Below, piece after piece: positions 1-6,262 of a stretch of 9,425 nt of DNA (its first letter is position 1; each line of letters starts with the position of its first letter). The position numbers and the translations under genes are program-made. A model generated the notes under the pieces. The model did not search any database. It was not told where the DNA came from and worked only from the letters and a program-made list of their open reading frames with translations. Source of the stretch: Methylococcaceae bacterium (lineage in GTDB: Bacteria; Pseudomonadota; Gammaproteobacteria; Methylococcales; Methylomonadaceae); assembly GCA_013140465.1 (NCBI GenBank), contig JABFST010000411.1, positions 1 to 9,425 of the forward strand, given 5' to 3'.

Positions 1-1
1 C

Positions 2-187
2 TTAACAGAGGGACAAAAAGATGAGAATAGGCAGATGGCTTCCGAGAGGATAAAAGTCGAACACAGTATTGGTGGCCTCAAGCGTTACCGTATTTTGTCA
101 GACTGGCTGTGCACCCATCTTATTGATTTATATGATGATGCCTTGGGAGTCTGTGCAGGGCTTTGGAATTTCTATCTGACTAACTAG
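2..187 (+). CDS. IS5-family DDE transposase, C-terminal end (partial)
   Basis: The frame is open from the left edge and ends at TAG 185-187, giving 61 residues. It contains SERIKVEHSIGGLKRYRIL, followed by a stretch rich in aromatic residues ending in GLWNFYLTN. The glutamate in the VEHSIGGLKR context matches the last catalytic acid of the DDE motif in IS5-type (DDE_Tnp_4) transposases, which cut and rejoin DNA at the element's ends. The N-terminal part and the left end of the element lie outside the window. No frameshift or stop is visible in what remains, so the copy may be intact. The element ends close to the toxin-antitoxin pair that follows. Confidence 0.8.
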   Translation, partial: LTEGQKDENRQMASERIKVEHSIGGLKRYRILSDWLCTHLIDLYDDALGVCAGLWNFYLTN

Positions 188-198
188 TTGTTTGTTAA

Positions 199-213
199 GG
201 GCGCAACAAGTCT
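199..213. repeat. Probable right terminal inverted repeat of the IS element
   Basis: The segment GGGCGCAACAAGTCT lies 12 bp after the transposase stop, where an IS5-type element would end. Its complement resembles termini starting with a GAGACT/AGACTTGTTGC-like sequence seen in this IS family. The left terminus is outside the window, so the pairing cannot be tested here. The stop codon of the minus-strand antitoxin-like gene is only 15 bp further right. Confidence 0.4.
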
Positions 214-227
214 ACTCCATGTTTATT

Positions 228-431
228 TTAACTACCTTTTTCTATTTCAGAAAGAATATCATTCACAGAATAGTTTTTTTGCCACTGTTGACGGTCTTCA
301 ACATAGTTTCCATAACCCTGATTAAACTGCTGCATAAAGCGAATAAAATCAGTTGCACCCAGTCCTTTATAAAGAATATCAATGCCGATTTTTTGAATTT
401 CTTGTTCTGTTTTATATTCAATTGCACTCAT
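228..431 (-). CDS. Small antitoxin-like partner of the PIN protein
   Basis: This 67-residue protein overlaps the upstream PIN gene by ATGA, so the two are probably translationally coupled. It has a helical N-terminus (residues 8-24) and a central GLGATDFIRFMQQFNQG block (residues 23-39), followed by a Tyr, an acidic-Arg pair and Gln-Gln-Trp. I recall similar short proteins beside PIN-domain genes in cyanobacteria and methanotrophs, where they are usually called hypothetical or antitoxin. No ribbon-helix-helix or AbrB motif is obvious. The role as antitoxin is inferred from its size and position. It lies downstream of the toxin gene, the reverse of the usual vapBC order. Confidence 0.7.
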   Translation of the reverse strand: MSAIEYKTEQEIQKIGIDILYKGLGATDFIRFMQQFNQGYGNYVEDRQQWQKNYSVNDILSEIEKGS

Positions 432-865
432 GGTAAAACCTCATTTAGCCAAACTAACGGATTACAAACGGTTATATTTAATTTATTGATGCACTGTGCT
501 TTTTTTATAAACTTATCATCCACTGTTAAAAGCACATCGGCATTATTTTCTGAACACGCAAGATGTAAAGCATCGAAAGACTGAATACCAAAACGCTCAA
601 ATTCATTTGCTCTTGTTGCAATTAAAGGATTAAGTTGAATAATTTCACTGGCGAGCGATTCCATTACCATTAATTCTTTTTTTCTGGATTCATCCGCGAT
701 TTTTGATATTTCAAATTTCAAGATTTTACTACTGACTAATTGCCATTCTTGTTGTTCAATTAAGGTAATAATCGTTTTTATCGCTTCTGCTTCTAAATGA
801 ACCCTAAGATTTGCTTGATTATCAAAAGGTCGATTTAAACAGCAATTATCCATGTATATTTTCAT
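428..865 (-). CDS. PIN-domain ribonuclease, VapC-like toxin
   Basis: This 145-residue protein has the PIN-domain layout. It opens with MKIYMDNCCLNRPF, placing the first acidic residue at Asp6. The second candidate acid is Glu52 in ILKFEIS, the third is Asp98 in SFDALHLA, and the fourth is Asp116/Asp117 in LLTVDDKFIKKA. These four acids hold the metal ions for RNA cleavage in PIN nucleases, and all are present, so the enzyme should be active. The length fits the VapC family. The DNCCLNRPFD opening marks a subgroup that usually has an unclassified small partner, as seen downstream. No clear Shine-Dalgarno sequence precedes the ATG. Cellular toxicity is inferred. Confidence 0.85.
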   Translation of the reverse strand: MKIYMDNCCLNRPFDNQANLRVHLEAEAIKTIITLIEQQEWQLVSSKILKFEISKIADESRKKELMVMESLASEIIQLNPLIATRANEFERFGIQSFDALHLACSENNADVLLTVDDKFIKKAQCINKLNITVCNPLVWLNEVLP

Positions 866-900
866 AACTTTGTTTTGTTAAGTGAATTGCTAGAAGTTAG

Positions 901-959
901 CATGTATTTTTCTCTACCAATTACAGAAAATTCGGCATCAAAATACGATGCTATACATG
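901..959. promoter_or_regulatory. Dyad symmetries upstream of the PIN operon
   Basis: Two nested inverted repeats lie 36 to 94 bp upstream of the PIN gene start. CATGTAT at 901-907 pairs with ATACATG at 953-959. GCATC at 935-939 pairs with GATGC at 947-951. Toxin-antitoxin operons commonly self-regulate through palindromes near the promoter, so these are candidate operators. The arms are short and could arise by chance in AT-rich DNA. I see no convincing sigma-70 promoter to anchor them. Confidence 0.25.
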
Positions 960-1012
960 ACGACTTGTTGCTAAGCACTTATTATTCTTTCGCCGATTTT
1001 TCTTCACAACGC

Positions 1013-1115
1013 GATAAGGTGCGCTGCATAGGATGTGCTGAGGTACGAAGCGCATCGTTCGAGTGACGACGCGATTGATGCGCCTCTTATCGTTGGCACA
1101 TCCTATGCTCTTATC
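1013..1115. repeat. Large interrupted palindromic repeat
   Basis: The arms are built from three nested blocks. GATAAG at 1013-1018 pairs with CTTATC at 1110-1115. GCATAGGATGTGC at 1026-1038 pairs perfectly with GCACATCCTATGC at 1096-1108. GCGCATC at 1050-1056 pairs with GATGCGC at 1077-1083. The loop is 20 nt. Such elements are repeated between genes in many proteobacterial genomes and behave like REP or MITE sequences. No coding capacity is credible here. The rest of the 866-1295 stretch, outside this repeat, the dyads on its left and the short-repeat cluster on its right, shows nothing I can name. Confidence 0.7.
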
Positions 1116-1218
1116 AATAAAACACGCTTAAATCAATTTGACAGGCATATTGCTTGGATTATTCACCCCCGTCAATAGTAAATTCCCCCGAACATCCCCA
1201 AGCGAAAAATGGAGCAAG

Positions 1219-1298
1219 CACCTCAGGGTCACTCACCTCAGGGTCAGACCTTACACTCACCTCAGGGTCATCACCTCAGGGTCATCACCTCAGGGTCA
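1219..1298. repeat. Five direct copies of a 13-bp repeat
   Basis: CACCTCAGGGTCA occurs at 1219-1231, 1234-1246, 1258-1270, 1272-1284 and 1286-1298. Start-to-start spacing is 15, 24, 14 and 14 bp. After copies 2 and 5 the sequence continues GACCTTACA. On the minus strand the unit reads TGACCCTGAGGTG, preceded by TGTAAGGTC, a motif I associate with the downstream side of RAYT transposase genes. The last copy supplies the TGA stop of the adjacent RAYT remnant, so the array probably belongs to that element. Confidence 0.75.
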
Positions 1299-1572
1299 GA
1301 CCTTACATTTGACATCATCCACCCTCTTTTCAGCCTGTTTCACTGCTCGGCTCACAGTAGCGTAACTCAGACCAAAATATTCACCCACTCCAATACGCTT
1401 GGGCCATACATTCTTCGCGGTTTTTATATCGCTCAGCAAAAAGCCTCTATGGTTTTGCCGAAGCCTGTTTTTGCTTTTTGGGCATGTCTTTAAGCGACTG
1501 CTAGGGGTTTATCTTGCATTGCATTTTATTTACAAAATCATCATCACCCAAAAAATAGGGTTCTTCAACTGT
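1296..1572 (-). pseudogene. RAYT (REP-associated tyrosine transposase) C-terminal remnant
   Basis: Read on the minus strand, this stretch encodes a decayed C-terminus. One frame gives EEPYFLGDDDFVNKMQCKI, a stop (1501-1503), QSLKDMPKKQKQASAKP, a second stop (1447-1449), then RLFAERYKNREECMAQAYWSG and a third stop (1381-1383). The neighbouring frame then continues with GEYFGLSYATVSRAVKQAEK and ends in DVKCKV at TGA 1296-1298. Joined, this matches the tail of RAYT-type Y1 transposases: a linker with basic KMPK-like residues, then a helix-turn-helix. The catalytic Y1 domain is gone. Two internal stops and one frameshift mean it is non-functional. It abuts the 3' end of the permease gene. Confidence 0.75.
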
Positions 1573-1593
1573 TGCCAAACACCGCCCACCGCT

Positions 1594-2748
1594 TCAACCA
1601 AACTGCCGCCGAAACCGCCACACGCCAAAATTAAAAAAGCCTATGCCTAACAGCAGCAAGCCCAGCAACGAATCCCAAATCACCGACAGCCCCGCGCCTT
1701 TTAATAAAATAGCGTAGCCCATGTCATTATAGTAATACAACGGCGACACTTTCATGCCTATGCGCATCAACTGCGGCATGGCTTCAGGCGGTGTCCATGC
1801 GCCCGACAGCAATAAAATCGGCATTAACAGCAAAATCCCCAACATCGCCATTTGCGCGAGATTGCGGCTTACCGTGGCAATAAACAAACCAATGCCCGAA
1901 GTGGCAAACACATACAAGGCGGTCACCGCAAAAAACAAACCCACACTGCCGTTAATCGGCAAATGAAAAATCGGCACAATAATCAGCCCTAAGCAAATAC
2001 CGACCCCCAGCAAAATCACCATGCCCATCGCGATCACCTTAGGCAACAGAATCTGTAAGGGACTAAGCGGCGACACCGCCAATTGCTCGATGGTGCCGCG
2101 CTCTTTTTCGCGCACCGCCGCTGCGGCGGGCAGCATCAGCGATAAAATGGTAATCACGGTCAGCAATTCGGAAATCGACATAAACCAGCCATCAATGCGG
2201 TTAGGGTTATACAACACCCGAGGACGGTTGGCGATTATCGGCAGGTTGGCCTGTTGCGCCGTGCCTAACCCGCGCTGTTGGGCAATAAAATCTTGACCAA
2301 AACCAGCGGTAATCTCCAGCGCATAAGCCGTTGCCAAGGTGCCTAACACAGTATTGGTGCTATCGATTTGAAACTGCACCGCCACAGGCTGGCCTTGTAA
2401 TAGCTGGCGTTGAAAACCATCAGGAATATCCAGCACCGCCAGCAGCGAACCTGCGTTTAAGGCGTTGATGGCGAGCCTAGGGTTGGTCAATTCGCCTTGC
2501 AAATCAAAATACGGGGCGCGGAACCGATACATCAATTCCCGCGAAGCCGCGCTATGGTCATGATCCAGCACCTTAATCGGCGCATTGCGCAAGCTTAAAT
2601 TAATGCCCGAACCCGCCAAATACACGTCTGCGGTAAAAAAATAAGCAATGATGAGCAACAACGCCGGATCGCGCAGCAATTGTTTAAGTTCTTTGACCGT
2701 CATCGCCAACACCCGGTCACACCACACCACAAGCTCGGCAAAGTTCAT
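1594..2748 (-). CDS. ABC-2 type exporter permease (second of pair)
   Basis: This 384-residue inner-membrane protein is of the YbhS/YbhR/YhhJ type (ABC2_membrane_3). A first hydrophobic segment (about 29-46) is followed by a large extracytoplasmic domain (about 50-190). Several membrane segments follow at about 193-211, 238-262, 270-292, 298-318 and 358-376. The cytoplasmic signature VREKERGTIEQLAVSPL (212-228) is the family hallmark and contacts the ATPase. Members export drugs, lipids or other hydrophobic compounds together with an ATPase and a periplasmic adaptor. The start overlaps the upstream permease stop by ATGA, with AAGG upstream, so the two are coupled and probably form a heterodimer. 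The substrate is unknown. Confidence 0.9.
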   Translation of the reverse strand: MNFAELVVWCDRVLAMTVKELKQLLRDPALLLIIAYFFTADVYLAGSGINLSLRNAPIKVLDHDHSAASRELMYRFRAPYFDLQGELTNPRLAINALNAGSLLAVLDIPDGFQRQLLQGQPVAVQFQIDSTNTVLGTLATAYALEITAGFGQDFIAQQRGLGTAQQANLPIIANRPRVLYNPNRIDGWFMSISELLTVITILSLMLPAAAAVREKERGTIEQLAVSPLSPLQILLPKVIAMGMVILLGVGICLGLIIVPIFHLPINGSVGLFFAVTALYVFATSGIGLFIATVSRNLAQMAMLGILLLMPILLLSGAWTPPEAMPQLMRIGMKVSPLYYYNDMGYAILLKGAGLSVIWDSLLGLLLLGIGFFNFGVWRFRRQFG

Positions 2749-3899
2749 GTTGACGGCCTTTTATGAAAATTAAGAAAGCCCACCGACCACAGCAACACCG
2801 CATATACCACTAAGGCCAGTACATCAAACGCCAGTTCCGTCGCCCCTAAGCCTTTTAAAAAACTGCCCCAGGCAATACGCAAATAATACATAGTCGGAAA
2901 CAAATGTGCTTCCGTGTGGGTGATAGCCCCCATCGATTCCACAGGCACCAGCAAACCGGAATACAAAATGGCGGGGACGAAGGAAATCACTATCGTCAGC
3001 ATCAACGCCGCCACTTGGGTGCGCACCAATAGCGACACCACCAAGCCCACGCCCGCCGTGCAGATGATATACACCACCGAGGCCAAGCCATAAAACAAGG
3101 GATCGCCTTTAAACGGCGTACCAAAAACGGTCATCACCAACAACCACAGCACCAAAATATTGATGCCAGAAATCAGCAAATACGGTAATAACTTGCCCAA
3201 AATAAACTCGCTACGGCTGATGGTGGAGGCATAAATATTATAAATAGAGCCATTTTCTTTCTCGCGCACCACGCCTAAAGCCGTTAAAAACGGCGGTGTC
3301 ACCATCAACACCAACATCATCAGGCCCGATGACATAGACCATTGGCTACGCAAGGCTTGGTTATATAAATAGCGTGGCACCAAACGCACGGGCGACACCA
3401 AAGCCAATGCCTGGGGCTTGGGCATTGCCCGCGTCGTTGCCCAATAAGCCGCCAAAGATTGGGCGTTAAAATCGGCAATAATCGCGGTCAAATAGGCTTT
3501 AGCCACTTCTGCACGATACGGGAACACCCCGTCTATCAAGCTTTGCACCGAAGTGGCCTGACCTGATGTCAGTTGTTCCAGAAAGCGCGGCGGAATAATC
3601 AGGGCAAAGCGGATGTCACTGTGCGCCAGCAACGGCATCAACTCGCGGTCGCTGTTGACATGGCCTTTATAATCGAAATACCGCGAATCGATAAAGCGGT
3701 GCAAAAAATCGCGGCTTAACGCCGATTGGTCTTGATCCAACACCGCAAAACTGATTTTTTCGACGTCAAACGAAATGCCGAACCCCAACACCAAAAAAAT
3801 GCCTACGGGCAACACGAAAGACATGGCAAAAAACAACCTGTCCCGAAAAATCTCCCGCCATTCTTTATAAGTGACGGCCCAAACGCGGCTGAAATTCAT
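2745..3899 (-). CDS. ABC-2 type exporter permease (first of pair)
   Basis: This 384-residue protein has the same design as its downstream neighbour. It has an N-terminal membrane segment (about 23-44), a large extracytoplasmic domain (about 46-186) and five further hydrophobic segments from about 188 to 376. The ABC-2 signature VREKENGSIYNIYASTISRS (211-230) is followed by EFILGKLLPY. In known systems of this type (YbhGFSR) the two permeases follow an adaptor and an ATPase gene. Here nothing resembling either lies upstream within the window. The ATG is preceded by CGGAGTCCGC, giving a good GGAG at a spacing of 6 nt. The equal length and similar topology of the pair suggest an old gene duplication. 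Confidence 0.9.
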   Translation of the reverse strand: MNFSRVWAVTYKEWREIFRDRLFFAMSFVLPVGIFLVLGFGISFDVEKISFAVLDQDQSALSRDFLHRFIDSRYFDYKGHVNSDRELMPLLAHSDIRFALIIPPRFLEQLTSGQATSVQSLIDGVFPYRAEVAKAYLTAIIADFNAQSLAAYWATTRAMPKPQALALVSPVRLVPRYLYNQALRSQWSMSSGLMMLVLMVTPPFLTALGVVREKENGSIYNIYASTISRSEFILGKLLPYLLISGINILVLWLLVMTVFGTPFKGDPLFYGLASVVYIICTAGVGLVVSLLVRTQVAALMLTIVISFVPAILYSGLLVPVESMGAITHTEAHLFPTMYYLRIAWGSFLKGLGATELAFDVLALVVYAVLLWSVGFLNFHKRPST

Positions 3900-4000
3900 G
3901 GCGGACTCCGGTGCTTGTGCAGTCCTGAAAAGGACAAAAATAAACAGGGCAAACGGTTACTCGCAGCTATCTACAAACCACACTATGCTGCCCTGCTGGG

Positions 4001-4029
4001 ATTGTAACAGATCGCATAAACTAGATTGG
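4001..4029 (-). promoter_or_regulatory. Possible extended -10 promoter for the permease pair
   Basis: On the minus strand TGTTACAAT (4009 to 4001) matches an extended -10 (TG-N-TATAAT, five of six in the hexamer). The expected -35 position holds only CCAATC-like sequence, which is poor. It would give a leader of about 95 nt before the permease ATG. This is a weak prediction resting on one element. Confidence 0.25.
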
Positions 4030-4471
4030 CCCCCAAGCCGACAGAAGTGATATGGCGCACATAAACCCAACACCCAGATGATTTTGGACGGATAAGCAGG
4101 TCGAAAAGTCACGGAAAATTCGGGCTGCTACATTTTGTGGCTACTCACTTAAAGCGGGATTGAGGAGCCGTTGGCTGAGCGGAGTCGAAGCCGGCGGCGG
4201 GATTCGCTTCGACTCCGCTCAGCGAACGACACCCAAACTGTCCCAGCTTAAACGGGAAGCCCATTTTGTTATTGGGGCTTAAGTTTCGCTGCCTTATACA
4301 ACATCTAACCCACCACACGCCCAACTTTATCCTAGGATTGCACTCAGGTAATACCCAAAACAATCGCGCCCAATAGTTGGGCGTAAAGTGGGGTGCAGGG
4401 TTTTCATGGTGGAATTTAAGGGGGGATGTTAATGCCGATTGTTTGGCATCATCTTGTGTGGGGTGGCTTGA
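4030..4471. other. Gene-free stretch with small hairpins
   Basis: I find no credible coding region here on either strand; the open frames present lack start signals and family resemblance. Besides the large hairpin listed separately, there are two small stems. AAGCCC at 4257-4262 pairs with GGGCTT at 4275-4280. CGCCCAA at 4367-4373 pairs with TTGGGCG at 4377-4383. Neither is followed by a T-run in either direction, so neither looks like an intrinsic terminator. No remnant of an ABC ATPase or adaptor gene was recognised. Confidence 0.5.
4169..4228. repeat. REP-like hairpin with 23-bp arms
   Basis: GCTGAGCGGAGTCGAAGC at 4174-4191 is perfectly complementary to GCTTCGACTCCGCTCAGC at 4206-4223, around a 14-nt loop. 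After one mismatch the arms extend by CGTT/AACG, giving 22 of 23 paired bases over 4169-4191 and 4206-4228. Palindromes built on GCTTCGACTCCGCTCAGC are, in my memory, widespread interspersed repeats in environmental proteobacteria and cyanobacteria. No T-run follows in either direction. Confidence 0.75.
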
Positions 4472-4745
4472 TTTCTCGTTCCCAAACTCTGTTTGGCAAC
4501 GCCTACCTTCAAGCTCTGCTTGTCGGGTTGACTTCGACGTAGGGCATTAAGCACTGTTAGGCAGTGGCGTTGGACATCTTCACTATAGCCCAACGCTCAA
4601 CCGCCCTAGGATAGCTAAGCTTAAGCCTGATAAAACGGCGACAGCATTCCCTGATTAGCTTCTTGGGTGATGTCGCCGTTAAAAAGCTTGACTGAAAGAT
4701 TGCCGTTCACCTGTTTGGTGTAGGGGATCAGCAAGCCATCTATAT
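4472..4745. repeat. Direct repeat, left copy (274 bp)
   Basis: This segment matches 6467-6740 without net gaps at a constant offset of 1995 bp. I count about 25 mismatches, or roughly 91% identity. It contains a pair of small hairpins at 4478-4522, an imperfect stem at 4566-4575 and 4588-4597, and the 3' fragment of a YdhR-like gene. Its right edge coincides with the stop codon of the ATPase gene. Confidence 0.85.
4621..4744 (-). pseudogene. YdhR-like gene, duplicated 3' fragment
   Basis: On the minus strand this encodes 40 residues from IDGLLIPYTKQVNGNLSVKL through FNGDITQEANQGMLSPFYQA to a TAA at 4621-4623. It matches residues 63-102 of the intact gene at 6616-6924 with five amino-acid differences and several silent changes. 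The 5' 62 codons are absent and no start codon precedes it. The divergence shows that this copy is not a very recent duplicate, or that it came from a related strain. The break lies at the ATPase stop codon. Confidence 0.85.
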
Positions 4746-6190
4746 TACTCGGCAGATAGCTTTGTTATTCTCTTTTCAAGTGCCTTTTCATTCAGAATAT
4801 TAGCACCTAGTATGTAGGCGTAAGTGGCACTGGGTTGAAATTTGATTTCCACATCATCAAAAGTACCTGTTTTTAAAATAGTTTTAGTCGTTACTCGAAT
4901 TCTGTTTATGCCATTATTTTTTGCATAGCTTATTACGCCTTTTAATAGTCTTGAATCAGAACAAGGTTGGTCTGACCATTTTACTTCCACACACCACGCT
5001 GGCTTTTGCGTGGCAAAATTAAGCCAAACAATATCCACTTCCCCTGTGTTCCATCGGGCATAATGTAAATTATCAATGGTGTCGCTATGAGACCATTGGC
5101 TAAAAATGGCAGTCTCTGTCAATGCGCCCATCGCTAGATGGTCATCATCAACCGGGCCAAATAAGGCCGCCCGCATGGATGGGTTAGTCAAATACACTTT
5201 AAATGTGGTTGCCCGCTTAAATGTTTTTGATGAAAAATCAACACGGTTGACGATTTTTATCAAAAATGCCGCTTCCAAATATTCGATGTATTTTTTGATG
5301 GTATTTTTCGACACACCGGATGATTTCGATAAGCTGTCCAAGCTGATTTCATTGCCGGTGTTGTAGGCAATGGTGGTAAACAATTTATTCAACTCTTGAA
5401 CATCGCTAATTCCATAAAGGCTCGGTAAGTCTCTAAGCAACACTTTATCTATGATGTCGCTTTTAATGTAGCGGGCGCTGTCATGCTTAACAAGGTTTGA
5501 AAAAACCGCTTCTGGATAGCCGCCAAAATTGAGGTAATTGATAAATTCTTTATTGAGTTCATGGATGTTTTTGGCAATCCAGTCATCTTCTTGCCACTCA
5601 TTTTGTACAATCAAATCCTCAACTTTGCCAATAAACGCCAAATATTCCGCAAACGTCAGTGGCGGCAATAAAAAGTCGGTAAAGCGCCCAGCCCCGGATT
5701 CCCTGCTTTTGAGCTTTAACGCCGCTGCTGCCGAGCCTGTGGCAATGAATTTGTAGGTCGGGTAAGAATCGACCAGTGACTTTAAATGCACTTCCCAGCC
5801 CGCAAGATACTGGATTTCGTCAAAAATGATGAATAAGCCATCATGCCGCTTATGGTTAAATTCGCTTTGAAACAAATTGACGATTTTTTCTAAGGAAAGT
5901 CCTGTGTACAAAGGTGTTTCCAAAGACACATATAAAATTTGTTTAGCTTCAACGCCTTCTTTGAGCAATTTGTCCACCACATGGTAGACCATTACGGTTT
6001 TACCCACGCGCCTTGGCCCCATGAGTACGGCGGCGCGATTGATGGATGATTCTTTGACCAATTTAAAAAAGGATGCAAAGTAAAAGCGTCTTGGATAATC
6101 TTGATAACGCAGTTCTATGCAGCCTGTTTCCCACCAAGGATTATCAAAATGTAGGCGGTTTATTATTTCTATTTGCGAGATGGTTAACAT
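4745..6190 (-). CDS. AAA+ ATPase with DUF4143 C-terminal region
   Basis: This 481-residue protein belongs to the COG1373-type AAA+ ATPases. Walker A is GPRRVGKT (58-65), Walker B is LFIIFDEIQYL (119-129), a sensor-like Thr is in FIATGSAAA (148-156), and the arginine-finger region is GAGRFTDFLLPPLTFAEYL (166-184). A winged-helix-like segment follows (282-311). The C-terminal DUF4143 part carries E360, GEVDIVW with D386, and CVEVKW with E402 and K404, the spacing of a PD-(D/E)xK nuclease fold. The cellular role of this family is poorly known; many lie in variable DNA. The gene is AT-rich compared with its neighbours, has its own promoter, and lies between direct repeats. The start is supported by GGAAG 4 nt upstream. 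Confidence 0.88.
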   Translation of the reverse strand: MLTISQIEIINRLHFDNPWWETGCIELRYQDYPRRFYFASFFKLVKESSINRAAVLMGPRRVGKTVMVYHVVDKLLKEGVEAKQILYVSLETPLYTGLSLEKIVNLFQSEFNHKRHDGLFIIFDEIQYLAGWEVHLKSLVDSYPTYKFIATGSAAAALKLKSRESGAGRFTDFLLPPLTFAEYLAFIGKVEDLIVQNEWQEDDWIAKNIHELNKEFINYLNFGGYPEAVFSNLVKHDSARYIKSDIIDKVLLRDLPSLYGISDVQELNKLFTTIAYNTGNEISLDSLSKSSGVSKNTIKKYIEYLEAAFLIKIVNRVDFSSKTFKRATTFKVYLTNPSMRAALFGPVDDDHLAMGALTETAIFSQWSHSDTIDNLHYARWNTGEVDIVWLNFATQKPAWCVEVKWSDQPCSDSRLLKGVISYAKNNGINRIRVTTKTILKTGTFDDVEIKFQPSATYAYILGANILNEKALEKRITKLSAE

Positions 6191-6223
6191 TTTTCTTCCA
6201 TTAACATCAATTAATTTACTTTA

Positions 6224-6251
6224 ATGATAGGGTTAGATCAATTAAAGTCAA
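6224..6251 (-). promoter_or_regulatory. Sigma-70-type promoter for the ATPase gene
   Basis: On the minus strand TTGACT (6251 to 6246, five of six) is followed after 16 bp by TATCAT (6229 to 6224, five of six). The start of transcription would fall near 6217, leaving a leader of about 27 nt that includes the ribosome binding site. The surroundings are AT-rich. This is the best sigma-70 match in the window. Confidence 0.6.
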
Positions 6252-6262
6252 TAGATTGATCT
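6235..6262. promoter_or_regulatory. Inverted repeat across the -35 box of the ATPase promoter
   Basis: AGATCAAT at 6235-6242 and ATTGATCT at 6255-6262 are perfect 8-bp complements separated by 12 bp. The -35 hexamer sits in the middle. A dimeric regulator bound here would cover the polymerase site, so this is a candidate repressor operator. No regulator gene is adjacent, so the binding protein is unknown. Confidence 0.4.

Noticed and set aside
1094..1108. GG-N10-GC pattern resembling a sigma-54 promoter (TTGGCACATCCTATGC).
   Set aside because: It is part of the palindromic repeat arm, no gene follows on that strand, and the -12 box is poor.
1138..1163. TTGACA with a possible TATTCA 16 bp later, resembling a sigma-70 promoter.
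   Set aside because: The -10 matches only three of six and no plus-strand gene follows.
1219..1298. CRISPR-like array of short direct repeats.
   Set aside because: Units are 13 bp with 1 to 11 bp between them, too short and irregular for CRISPR repeats and spacers, and no cas gene is present.
1209..1493. Open plus-strand frame of about 94 codons with an SPQG-like repeat.
   Set aside because: The peptide repeat is only the 13-bp DNA array read through, and the rest is antisense to the RAYT remnant.
4145..4363. Minus-strand open frame of 72 codons.
   Set aside because: It reads through the hairpin repeat, has no ribosome binding site and shows no family resemblance.
4367..4383. Hairpin CGCCCAA-TAG-TTGGGCG as a possible terminator.
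   Set aside because: No T-run follows on either strand and it is more than 350 bp from the nearest upstream stop codon.
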